This document shows positions 1 through 8,034 of a stretch of DNA of 13,534 bases, in pieces. Position 1 is the stretch's first letter. Each line of letters begins with the position of its first letter. The position numbers and the translations under genes were made by a program. The notes beneath the pieces are model-generated. The model searched no databases. It was given only the letters and a program-made list of their open reading frames with translations, and was not told the DNA's origin. This stretch comes from JBDLID01 sp039715055 (GTDB lineage: Bacteria > Desulfobacterota > Desulfobulbia > Desulfobulbales > Desulfocapsaceae), in assembly GCA_039715055.1 (NCBI GenBank), contig JBDLID010000084.1:1-13534 (forward strand), written 5' to 3'.

Positions 1-1
1 A

Positions 2-2257
2 AAAGGACGTGACTATAAAAAAATATCATTTGTCAAACTGTTTGAGCCACTCAACTGTCTTATCGGTACCGGTCTCTACGTTGATGATATTGACAACCAG
101 ATCCAGGCAGAGCTGCTTCAGGTGGTGAGCCGAATTCGATTTGGCAGGGAAGGGTATGTCTTTATCAATCGCTTCAATGGTGACGCCCTTGTTTCAAACG
201 GAAGGATTTTTTCGGGTAAAAAGAAACTATGGGAGGAGTTTGATAAAGATCCGGTGAAGATGAGAGCCATTTTTGACAAAGAGTACAAAGCCGCCATAAC
301 ACCTGATGGTGACTATATTTACTACAGCCACATCAAACTGACTACACCCGATATAGAGTCGCCAAAGGCCTCGTTTATTTTCGGAATCCCTGAACTTCAG
401 TGGCTTGTTGGAGCCGGTGTGTATCTTGATGATGCCGAGGCCGATATCGAGGTGATGCTCACTGAACTGAAGGGAGAAATAAAAAAGAAAATCCTCTATT
501 CTTCCATTGTGACCCTGCTTGTTCTTTTAGTTTTTCTATATATTTTCAGACTGTTACGTGGAAAGATCGCAAATGATACAGAAATGCTAAGTTCATTTTT
601 CAAACAGGCGGCACTGTCCAATGAGCCAATCAACCGCGATCTTGTCCATTTTGAAGAACTTGACAGAATGGCTGAAAGTGCCAACATGATGCTTGAGGAT
701 AAAAAACAGGCCAAGAAACAGCTGGAAATGTTCAAGGCTTTTGCTGATAGCTCCAATCAGGGAATGGGGTGGGCAGACCGGAACGGCAGTATCGAATACG
801 GTAATCCGGCTCTGGTGGCTCTGCTCGAAGAAGAAAGTCTCAACGCGATTATCGGCAAAAATGTTGGATCAGAATATTACCCTGAAGAAGAGCAGAAGAG
901 GATTAACAACACAATTTTTCCAACTGTTGCCAGCAGCGGTCACTGGTCTGGCGAGCTTCAACTCAGGACTGCAACAGGTAATCTGATACCGACTCATAAC
1001 AGCCTCTTTCTAATCCGTGATGAAACATCAGGAGAGCAATATTATGCCAACATTGTATCTGATATTACCGAGTTGAAAATAGCTGAAAAGGATAAGGCCA
1101 ACCTGGCCAGGAAACTTCAGGTGGCCCAGAAGATGGAATCCATTGGCCTGATAGCCGGTGGGGTGGCCCACGATCTGAATAATATCCTCTCCGGAATTAC
1201 CGGCTACCCTGAGTTGATATTAGGCGATCTCCCTAAAGACAGTAAGTTAAGGTCTTTTGTTGAGGCAATCGGTCAGTCCGGGAGAAGAGCTGCGGCAATC
1301 GTTGATGACCTGCTTACTGTTGCCAGGGGAGCCGCTTATGCAAGAAAAATCCATGACCTGAACAGCCTGGTTCAAAACTATCTGGAATCTCCAGAGTTTA
1401 AAAAACTCAAGTCACTGCACCCGGGTGTCAGCTGCAACTATCTGTTTGAAGCAGCAAATGGCGGTGTCCTCTGTTCGCCGGTACAGGTCCAGAAAACTCT
1501 CATGAACCTGGTCACCAATGGTTTCGAAGCCGTTGGCGATAACGGTACAGTGACAATAACGACCAGTAATCAGCAGGTCGACACCGAATCGGCAGCCAGT
1601 CTCGAAATGATAGCCGGTAGTTATGTCGTGCTTGAGGTTCAGGATAACGGACCAGGGATCAGCGAAATGGACCTGGAACACATTTTTGAGCCATTCTATA
1701 CCAAAAAAACGATGGGCAAAAGTGGTACCGGCCTTGGACTGACTGTTGTCTGGAACACCATGGTTGACCACGACGGTAAAGTCTCTGTTAAAAGTGGTGA
1801 AACAGGTTCATGCTTCAAGCTGTTTTTTCCTTTGACAACATCAGGTACACAATCCTTAAAGGAGAAAGATTCAGAAGGGATCATTAGCGGTGACAACCAG
1901 CATATCCTCGTAATCGACGACGAGCCTCAGCTGAGAGAGATTGGCTGCCAGATGCTGCGCAAACTTGGCTACCGTGTTGATTCTGTAGATTCCGGGGAGG
2001 CGGCAATTGAATTTATCAGGGATCAACCTGTGGATTTGATGTTGATCGACATGCTGATGGAACCGGGAATAAACGGTCGTGAAACCTACATGGAAGCACT
2101 CAAACTCTATCCGGGTCAGCGGGCTGTCATTGCCAGTGGTTTTTCTAAGAGTGATGACGTCACTGCCATGCTTGAGGCCGGCGCTGCAAAATTTGTCAAG
2201 AAACCATATTCCCTGGAATTGCTCAGTCGTGCGATAGGTGAGGCACTGAGAGGGTGA
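2..2257 (+). CDS. Hybrid sensor histidine kinase, tandem Cache-PAS-HisKA-HATPase-receiver (5' partial)
   Basis: This is a membrane sensor kinase with its own C-terminal receiver. The frame is open from base 2, so the gene is truncated by the window edge; the GTG at 122 is internal. Upstream codons encode the end of a first Cache module (IGTGLYVDDID), and a second Cache module ends in VGAGVYLDDAEADIE near 410-450. A transmembrane helix follows at about 490-550. A PAS domain spans roughly 731-1075 and ends in the usual DITELK. The H-box GGVAHDLNNIL has its phospho-accepting His at 1169-1171. The ATPase N-box is NLVTNGFEA (about 1505-1531), G1 is DNGPGIS and G2 is GTGLGL. The receiver has the acidic pair at 1916-1921, the phospho-acceptor Asp at 2048-2050 and the Lys-Pro at 2201-2206. 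Tandem Cache modules usually bind small extracellular metabolites. No DNA-binding output is present, so phosphate presumably passes on through an Hpt protein or stays internal. Confidence 0.93.
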   Translation, partial: KGRDYKKISFVKLFEPLNCLIGTGLYVDDIDNQIQAELLQVVSRIRFGREGYVFINRFNGDALVSNGRIFSGKKKLWEEFDKDPVKMRAIFDKEYKAAITPDGDYIYYSHIKLTTPDIESPKASFIFGIPELQWLVGAGVYLDDAEADIEVMLTELKGEIKKKILYSSIVTLLVLLVFLYIFRLLRGKIANDTEMLSSFFKQAALSNEPINRDLVHFEELDRMAESANMMLEDKKQAKKQLEMFKAFADSSNQGMGWADRNGSIEYGNPALVALLEEESLNAIIGKNVGSEYYPEEEQKRINNTIFPTVASSGHWSGELQLRTATGNLIPTHNSLFLIRDETSGEQYYANIVSDITELKIAEKDKANLARKLQVAQKMESIGLIAGGVAHDLNNILSGITGYPELILGDLPKDSKLRSFVEAIGQSGRRAAAIVDDLLTVARGAAYARKIHDLNSLVQNYLESPEFKKLKSLHPGVSCNYLFEAANGGVLCSPVQVQKTLMNLVTNGFEAVGDNGTVTITTSNQQVDTESAASLEMIAGSYVVLEVQDNGPGISEMDLEHIFEPFYTKKTMGKSGTGLGLTVVWNTMVDHDGKVSVKSGETGSCFKLFFPLTTSGTQSLKEKDSEGIISGDNQHILVIDDEPQLREIGCQMLRKLGYRVDSVDSGEAAIEFIRDQPVDLMLIDMLMEPGINGRETYMEALKLYPGQRAVIASGFSKSDDVTAMLEAGAAKFVKKPYSLELLSRAIGEALRG

Positions 2258-2370
2258 TGTCTGAGGAGTGAGAGTTCTACATTGAAATTTTCTACTCTGC
2301 CTGCTTTTTGACCCGGATTTAAGCTGTTCTTTCCTTCAGATTTATCTCCCCGCTTGCATCAGATTGGATT

Positions 2371-2383
2371 TTGCTCTGAGCAA
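2371..2383. promoter_or_regulatory. Small palindrome, possible operator
   Basis: A perfect 6-bp inverted repeat around a single central base (TTGCTC-T-GAGCAA) lies about 42 bp upstream of a candidate -35 box for the giant membrane protein gene. The size and symmetry would fit a dimeric regulator site, but a 6-bp repeat can arise by chance and no cognate regulator is encoded nearby. Confidence 0.2.
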
Positions 2384-2424
2384 GTGATCTTTGCGTTAGA
2401 TTTCCAGTTTCAACAGCCTGTTTC

Positions 2425-2452
2425 TTGACACACCCATAAGGTTTATCATAAA
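2425..2452 (+). promoter_or_regulatory. Candidate sigma70 promoter for the 1554-aa gene
   Basis: A perfect TTGACA (2425-2430) is followed after 16 bp by CATAAA (2447-2452), which matches 4 of 6 positions of the -10 consensus. It would give a leader of roughly 75 nt before the ATG at 2534. It is the best promoter-like pair in the 276-bp gap after the hybrid kinase. That gap otherwise shows no gene and no clear terminator. Inference only. Confidence 0.4.
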
Positions 2453-2533
2453 AGTGGAGTTGATTAACCCAACTTGTCGTAACATTTAGAATTTCAATAA
2501 CATAGTCAAAACCTATCTCTGGACGGTAAAAAA

Positions 2534-5500
2534 ATGAACATCTCCAACCGGCCCTGGTCTCACCATTTATTTAGTCGTCAACTCCTGATTCTTCTAAGTC
2601 TCACTATATTCTGGCCGCATATCTGCTTTTCAGAAGTTGAAGTTGACCGGCGATTTGATGAGCCCGTTACCGTCCCTGATGCACTTGTAGATTGGGTCGG
2701 GTGGATCAAAGACGCCGATCATACATACTACTGCACTAAGAATTCCAAAGGAGTACCAACTTGTGAGTGGCCGGAGACGTTGAATCTGGAAGTCGGAGAG
2801 AATACGATCAGGTTTTCTCAAGTGTGGAATCTGCAGGAACGCGATAACAAAAAGTCGTCGATACCATTGATTGGCGCTTCAAGAATTGCGTGGCCTTTTG
2901 ATGTCAAGGTCAACGGCCAGGAGGTCCCGGTACTGAAAATCGATGACCGGCCTGTCATTTTTCTCAGTGATGTCGGAAAAGTTACTGTCACCGGTACCCT
3001 CAAGATTCCAGTGGACTCGCCGTCAGTCCCGGTTCCTGTGGCAGTTGGCCTTACCAGCGCAGTCGATGTCAGCGGGGTATCGATCAAACCGATCAGTGTT
3101 TCGGCACTGCGAAATGGGAACTTCTGGATTCGGGAGACAAGAGATTCTGCAGCAACAGAGAAAAAGGTAAAACCTCAGGATGCTGTGTCCCTTGACGTTT
3201 ATCGAAAGATAAATGACGCAATCCCAACTACAGTTGAGTCTCTCTATAAAATTCGAATCTCTGGAACACCGAGAAAAATTCAGATCCCGGCAAACCTGTC
3301 AGATACCGTTGTGACAAAGATTCAATCTAGTGTACCGGCTCGAATAATTGATGACATGCTTTATCTTCAGGTCAATCCCGGACAGGCTGTTGTCCGGGTG
3401 ACTTCAAGGTTTGACACAACGATCTCCAGTTTCACCTTTCCTGATTTTAAAAAGAGTTATGCGTTCTGGCCAAAGTCAGAATATTGGAGTTTTAAGACCA
3501 CGCCATCACTGAGACAGGTCGATTTCAAGTCTGAGCTTCAACCGTTGACGACTTCTGTCAGTCCAATCCCTAAAGAGTGGCGAAACCTGATGTCATACCA
3601 GTTGATGGCTGGAGATTCAATTCAACTGAAAGAGCTCCAGCGCGGGTTTCACCTGTCATCGAAAAACTCACTGGAAATTTTACGGAACCTGTACATCGAC
3701 GAGAGCCTCGATTTTATCACCTACAAGGAAAATCTTTCCGGAGAATTTCATGACGGCTGGCGACTCGACGTTCATGATCAGGCTGAAATCGGCAGTATCA
3801 CACAGAACTTGAAACCGCAGTTGATAACGTCATACAAGGGACAGAAGGGAATCGAGGTTCGAAGCGACCGTATTCAGATTCAAGCCACCGGGTTGCTGAA
3901 GTCGCTCAAAGACATTCCTGTTTCCGGCTGGAAAACTCCGGTTGAGAAGGTGAAAATGCAAATCGGCTTGCCCATAGGGACAACTATTTTTGCTGCTCCA
4001 GGAACCGAATCATACCGTAACACCTGGGTAGGATCCTGGGATCTTTATCGAATATTTCTTTTTCTGTTGATTGTTGTTCTGATGCTTCGGGTCCTGAGCC
4101 CGGCAGCAGCATTGGCGACCTTTCTGCTTTTTGGTATCGATCGGTTCGCCTGGCCCCTGTGGGGCTTTTTTGCTGCTTTGCTCATTGTTGTGGTCATTAA
4201 CCGCCATTTCCCTACAAATCGAAAGTTACGATATTTCCAGCAAGGCATGTGTGTTCTCGTCTGTGCTGCCTGTTTGTCACCAATCGTCAACCGGATAAAA
4301 TATACAGTATACCCCCAGCTGTCCTCATCGGCCCGGACGATGTCGTTTGTCTCCCCGGTGGTGAAAAAGAACCCCATCCAGGAAAAAAGAAAAATTCAGA
4401 AATCTGTAATGCCGACCGAGGGTGAAGGTGTAATAAACGATGCTGAAACCTTTGAACAGAGATCACCATCGGTCAATATGTCCAGAGGATACGGAAAAGG
4501 AGCTATCGGCTCCAGACCTGCAAGCCCTGTATCACCACCACAGCGTATTCAAAAATACCAGCAACGCCAAAATCTGCAGATCCAAACCGGGCCTGGAGTC
4601 CCTGAACGGGTCTGGAGCCAGACAAATTTTTACTGGAACAGCCCGGTTGCCGATAACGACACCTTTTCGTTGTACCTCATCCCATTCATGGCCAACCGGC
4701 TGTTTGCTGCAATACAGGCTGCCTGCATTCTCTGGCTGCTCTATATGTTCGGTAGTACAGCTTTTCCCCGCAAAACACTTGAGGAGTTAAAGTCAAAGAC
4801 AGAAAAGTTCTTTGAAGAGTCTCAGGAAAGAAGTGTCAAGAGTCGACCAGATGACAGTGAAGAGGATGTTTTTTTTGAAGTGGAAGAGACCTCTGGCGAC
4901 GGTGATGAGACCGGGGATAAGGAGAGCTCTGAGGAAAAAGAAAAAGTAGTCCCTGCAAAGAAAAGCCTGCTGTCCAGATTTCGACGAACTTCGGTTCTTG
5001 TCTTTGCAACAGCTGTTGTCCTGTCGATGTCGAGTCAGGCTGAAGCAGTAGAACAAAAAGCATCCCTGCTTCCCCCTCAAAACCTGGACGCCGTATCGGC
5101 TAATCAACAACAAACCGGCTCTGCCGTTTCGGACATTTCGTCAACTGAACGCTCTGATGGTACCTCCAGTCTTGAACTGAAAACGAATCACTCGTTTCCA
5201 CCTGAGTATTTGCTGCGTGATCTGCACAGTTTAATAAACAGTCCTCCTAGACCGGCAGAGTGTTCCCCGAATTGTCTAAATATCAACTCAGTAGAGTTTC
5301 AGGCTGTGAATGACAGCCTCAGTCTCATCTTCTCGGTGTCGGTCCTGGATGACACTACCCTGGTGCTGCCGCAAACCTCCGGTCGCTGGCAGCCGGAACA
5401 AATAACCATCGACGGGTTGGAAACCGCCCAGATCCGCAAAAATGATAAAGGCCGGTTAGAGGTCCTTTTACGACATAGCGAAGAACACCAGATCCAGACT

Positions 5501-7198
5501 GTAAGGCTTGTCGGCAAACCCCTTAACGATACTGAGACATTTTCTTTTAAGAGAATCCCGGAAAGGGTCACAGTGCAACCCGCAGATGATATGGAATATG
5601 CTGTTTCCGGGCTTACAGGTGAGACACTGACAAGCAATTCACTGACACTGCAAAGACTAAAATCTGGAACTACAGAGGATAAAAACAACACGGCAGCTGA
5701 GGAAAACGAGACGGGCTTAGTGTCAAACATTGAGAATTTTCCAGGATTTGTCCGCGTTCACCGGACCCTGTTTTTTGGTGAAAACACTTCTGTCCATACC
5801 AATGTTCAGCTGTTGTCTTCCTCGCAAAATCCAATCCGAATTCGTGTCCCGTTGCTCAAAGGCGAAAAGTTACTGACGACTGCGTTGAATATGAAGCGCC
5901 ACAAGTCTGAAGATCAGTCAATCGAGACAATCGCCGTTGAGCTTTCAAACTCAAGGCGGCATGCGCATTGGTCTTCTACTTTGCCCAAATCTGAAGATGG
6001 AACACCGATTGAGCTGAAAGCGACCACACTTGCCGGGATTTTCGAAAAATGGAGTGTGTCGTTCGATCATTTATACCATTTAGAGACCGGCGGGCTTCGC
6101 CCGACCTCAGTCAGCAAATCGGGACGCAGTTTGTCCTCATGGACCCCTCGACCGGGTGAGTCGGTTCAATTGGCCCTGACTGAACTTGCCGGAATCAGCG
6201 GAAAAAGCTTAACGATCAACAATGTTGAAATTTTGTCGAAAATCGGAAAATCTTCCGAGGATGTGACAGTTAAGTTTCGGATCCAGGTGAGCCAGGGGAA
6301 CCTTTTTTCATTTATAATTCCTGATGGCTACCTTCTTCAGGAGCTTCTTTTAGACCGGAAAAAACTTCCGCTGCCCACAGTGGGTGAAGACCGCAAAATT
6401 CAAGTCACGCTTTCCCCGGCAGCAAGAGCACTTCAAATGTCTCTGACCCGGACCAACCTGAAGTCGGCAATTTACAAGACCCCGGAAATTCGTATTGAAG
6501 ATGATCCCAGGATCGCAAATGTGACCCTTTCAACAGAAATTTTCGATGGTCGCTGGATTCTCGGCTTGTCCGGGCCAAGAATTTCACCAGTGGTCATCAT
6601 TTGGTCAGAGCTTCTGATTCTGCTGGTCTTCGCAATTGGATTTTCAAAGTTCAACAGCCCGCTCAGGCTTTATTCATGGATTCTGTTATTCCTTGGATTC
6701 ATGCATATCGGCTATGGACAGTTGTTTATTGTCAGCTCGTGGTTCCTGCTCTTCAACTTCCGGCATTCGTCTGCCAAATGGTTCGCTACTGCTGCAAAGA
6801 AGAAATATCTGCAGGTAGGTCTTGTTATCCTGTCTCTGCTGTTTGTTGTCTGTCTCTTTGAGGCGGTCAGAACCGGACTCCTCGGGTCTCCGAAAATGAC
6901 AATTGTAGGTAACAACTCGAGCTCTTATAAGCAGTTCTGGTATCAGTCTGGACTTCCTCTGCATGAGGTTCAGGCTACGGTGTACTCAATCCCGATGATT
7001 GTCTACCAGGGACTTATGCTTGCCTGGTCGGTATGGCTTGTGATCTCTTTGGGACGATGGTTCAAATGGGCCTGGGCCGGTTTTTTAAAAGACGGTGTCT
7101 GGCCGGATACTGCTGCTTCTCGAATCGAGAAGCAGGCTGTGCAACGGTCGGAAGAGTTATCTGCTGACAAACCAGAGACCGATAGTGGCTCTGTGTAA
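2534..7198 (+). CDS. Giant polytopic membrane protein with two related periplasmic modules, function unknown
   Basis: A 1554-aa protein. Residues 1-33 form a signal peptide or anchor. A periplasmic beta-rich region (about 35-500) follows, then a cluster of hydrophobic segments at about 507-535, 540-556 and 571-587. A Pro/Gln-rich stretch carries TGPGVPERVW (685-694) and FYWNSPV. Another helix lies at 722-740. A strongly acidic, probably cytoplasmic linker (about 750-812) comes next, then a signal-peptide-like segment (RFRR at 815-818, hydrophobic 819-833, AEA at 836-838). A second beta-rich domain (about 839-1350) is followed by C-terminal helices at about 1351-1371, 1379-1408, 1427-1443 and 1486-1507. 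Charge placement gives a consistent topology with both large domains periplasmic. Cys67/Cys77 and Cys910/Cys914 open two modules of similar layout, suggesting internal duplication. From memory the pattern resembles a family of uncharacterised large inner-membrane proteins of Proteobacteria. The Shine-Dalgarno is weak. No enzyme motif was recognised. Confidence 0.9.
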   Translation: MNISNRPWSHHLFSRQLLILLSLTIFWPHICFSEVEVDRRFDEPVTVPDALVDWVGWIKDADHTYYCTKNSKGVPTCEWPETLNLEVGENTIRFSQVWNLQERDNKKSSIPLIGASRIAWPFDVKVNGQEVPVLKIDDRPVIFLSDVGKVTVTGTLKIPVDSPSVPVPVAVGLTSAVDVSGVSIKPISVSALRNGNFWIRETRDSAATEKKVKPQDAVSLDVYRKINDAIPTTVESLYKIRISGTPRKIQIPANLSDTVVTKIQSSVPARIIDDMLYLQVNPGQAVVRVTSRFDTTISSFTFPDFKKSYAFWPKSEYWSFKTTPSLRQVDFKSELQPLTTSVSPIPKEWRNLMSYQLMAGDSIQLKELQRGFHLSSKNSLEILRNLYIDESLDFITYKENLSGEFHDGWRLDVHDQAEIGSITQNLKPQLITSYKGQKGIEVRSDRIQIQATGLLKSLKDIPVSGWKTPVEKVKMQIGLPIGTTIFAAPGTESYRNTWVGSWDLYRIFLFLLIVVLMLRVLSPAAALATFLLFGIDRFAWPLWGFFAALLIVVVINRHFPTNRKLRYFQQGMCVLVCAACLSPIVNRIKYTVYPQLSSSARTMSFVSPVVKKNPIQEKRKIQKSVMPTEGEGVINDAETFEQRSPSVNMSRGYGKGAIGSRPASPVSPPQRIQKYQQRQNLQIQTGPGVPERVWSQTNFYWNSPVADNDTFSLYLIPFMANRLFAAIQAACILWLLYMFGSTAFPRKTLEELKSKTEKFFEESQERSVKSRPDDSEEDVFFEVEETSGDGDETGDKESSEEKEKVVPAKKSLLSRFRRTSVLVFATAVVLSMSSQAEAVEQKASLLPPQNLDAVSANQQQTGSAVSDISSTERSDGTSSLELKTNHSFPPEYLLRDLHSLINSPPRPAECSPNCLNINSVEFQAVNDSLSLIFSVSVLDDTTLVLPQTSGRWQPEQITIDGLETAQIRKNDKGRLEVLLRHSEEHQIQTVRLVGKPLNDTETFSFKRIPERVTVQPADDMEYAVSGLTGETLTSNSLTLQRLKSGTTEDKNNTAAEENETGLVSNIENFPGFVRVHRTLFFGENTSVHTNVQLLSSSQNPIRIRVPLLKGEKLLTTALNMKRHKSEDQSIETIAVELSNSRRHAHWSSTLPKSEDGTPIELKATTLAGIFEKWSVSFDHLYHLETGGLRPTSVSKSGRSLSSWTPRPGESVQLALTELAGISGKSLTINNVEILSKIGKSSEDVTVKFRIQVSQGNLFSFIIPDGYLLQELLLDRKKLPLPTVGEDRKIQVTLSPAARALQMSLTRTNLKSAIYKTPEIRIEDDPRIANVTLSTEIFDGRWILGLSGPRISPVVIIWSELLILLVFAIGFSKFNSPLRLYSWILLFLGFMHIGYGQLFIVSSWFLLFNFRHSSAKWFATAAKKKYLQVGLVILSLLFVVCLFEAVRTGLLGSPKMTIVGNNSSSYKQFWYQSGLPLHEVQATVYSIPMIVYQGLMLAWSVWLVISLGRWFKWAWAGFLKDGVWPDTAASRIEKQAVQRSEELSADKPETDSGSV

Positions 7199-7260
7199 AA
7201 AGGCAGTCAGCTGTTGACCCGCAAAATCAGATTATAATTTCAACAATACGAGGGCCGACC

Positions 7261-7770
7261 ATGAATGACACTGAAAAATTTCATAGAAAACAGAATCAGC
7301 TGTTTATCCTTGTCTGCATCAACTTTGTCATGTTTGTCATCCTGTTTGGCGGGTTGGGATTTGTCACCTATCAGTCCGCCTCTCTGGTCAGCCGTCTGAA
7401 AGGCGATCTCCACCTGGCTGAGCAGTCAATAGCACAGCTTCAGGATCGATTCCACAATATGGATGTGGATAAACTTGTGGACCGTCTTGTGGTGACAGCG
7501 TCAAAAAGCCTTGAGGAAAGCATCAAAAATGTAGTTAAAAATTCCGACCTGACAACACCCCTGACCCAGGCATCAGAGCGTATGGCCGCTACCCATGAGG
7601 TAATCGAGCAGACCGGCACCGCCATCCAGGGAATCCACGAAACGGTTAAAGGGCTGGACAACGAGGAGATTGCCCGTCTCGTCTCCTATAACATTCTCAA
7701 AGGACTGGGGGACGGGTTCCAACAGGCCGCCGAGGCAGGAAAACCGCGGACAGTGATTAAGCAGGACTGA
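7261..7770 (+). CDS. Small single-pass membrane protein with coiled-coil tail, function unknown
   Basis: A 169-aa protein. A short basic N-terminus is followed by one transmembrane helix (about residues 13-38, rich in F, V, L and I). After it comes a long, mostly helical, soluble part. Heptad-like spacing of hydrophobics (LKGDLHLAEQSIAQLQDRF, about 47-65) and many Gln/Ala/Glu residues suggest a coiled coil, and a second amphipathic stretch spans about 110-140. The start is supported by GAGGG (7250-7254), 6 nt before the ATG. The gene lies 62 bp after the 1554-aa gene on the same strand, so co-transcription and a shared membrane complex are likely but not shown. No catalytic motif or named family was recognised. 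It could be a scaffold or adaptor; it has no HAMP or methyl-accepting signature. Confidence 0.85.
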   Translation: MNDTEKFHRKQNQLFILVCINFVMFVILFGGLGFVTYQSASLVSRLKGDLHLAEQSIAQLQDRFHNMDVDKLVDRLVVTASKSLEESIKNVVKNSDLTTPLTQASERMAATHEVIEQTGTAIQGIHETVKGLDNEEIARLVSYNILKGLGDGFQQAAEAGKPRTVIKQD

Positions 7771-7871
7771 CAACCTGCTCCAGCACACACCTGTTATAGT
7801 ATTTTCCCTTATGCCAGTTACAGTTCCCTGCTTAAGGACGCACCCAGCTTTACGCTGAATAGTTACAGAGA

Positions 7872-7927
7872 ATTTTGGCTAGAGTAGAGAGAATCCAGCA
7901 GAATCAGTGCTCTACTCTGGCCAAAAT
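7872..7927. repeat. 18-bp near-perfect inverted repeat (large stem-loop)
   Basis: The left arm (7872-7889, beginning ATTTTGGCTAGAG) and right arm (7910-7927, ending CTGGCCAAAAT) pair over 18 bp, with one T/G position that would be a G-U wobble in RNA. The 20-nt loop is 7890-7909. It sits 101 bp after the 169-aa gene and about 107 bp before the start of the binding-protein gene. No run of T follows either arm, so it is not a textbook intrinsic terminator. The rest of the roughly 260-bp gap shows only an 8-bp direct repeat (AGTTACAG at 7816 and 7861) and a promoter candidate. Confidence 0.85.
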
Positions 7928-7979
7928 CTGGTGTCTTCAAAATTTGTATCCCGAAATCTACTCAAGGATGATGCCGGTA

Positions 7980-7988
7980 TGCTACAAT
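7980..7988 (+). promoter_or_regulatory. Candidate extended -10 promoter for the binding-protein gene
   Basis: TG-C-TACAAT (7980-7988) matches the extended -10 pattern, with five of six -10 positions. No convincing -35 lies 16-18 bp upstream, which extended -10 promoters tolerate. Transcription would begin near 7995 and give a leader of about 40 nt, leaving the large inverted repeat outside the transcript. Confidence 0.35.
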
Positions 7989-8022
7989 ATTGAAGAAAGT
8001 CCCAAAAATATGGAAAAATCCC

Positions 8023-8028
8023 AGGGGG
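8023..8028 (+). promoter_or_regulatory. Ribosome binding site that fixes the start at 8035
   Basis: AGGGGG lies 6 nt before the ATG at 8035. The alternative in-frame TTG at 7990 has no comparable site and would add 15 polar and basic residues before an otherwise typical signal peptide. Confidence 0.75.
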
Positions 8029-8034
8029 ACGACC

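Noticed and set aside
1412..1771. 119-aa reverse-strand reading frame inside the kinase
   Set aside because: It lies wholly within the conserved ATPase region of the kinase, has no ribosome site and has no recognisable protein features.
122..2257. Kinase gene beginning with the GTG at 122
   Set aside because: The frame continues upstream to the window edge and encodes recognisable Cache sequence; the GTG has no ribosome site.
2270..2298. Terminator after the hybrid kinase (AGAGT/ACTCT)
   Set aside because: Only 5 bp of stem with a long loop and no good T-run directly after it.
4779..5048. Possibility that the giant gene is two genes split near the acidic linker
   Set aside because: The frame is uninterrupted and no ribosome site plus start codon precedes the signal-like segment, so a single fused protein is the simpler reading.
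5299..5730. 143-aa reverse frame inside the giant gene
   Set aside because: Low-complexity Ser/Val/Leu composition typical of antisense translation, with no start signal.
7214..7238. Promoter before the 169-aa gene (TTGACC and a perfect TATAAT)
   Set aside because: The boxes are only 13 bp apart, too short for sigma70. The TATAAT alone may have weak activity, so an internal promoter is not excluded.
7990..8034. TTG start giving a 271-aa binding protein
   Set aside because: The ATG at 8035 has a strong ribosome site 6 nt upstream and gives a standard signal peptide; the extension is polar and spoils it.
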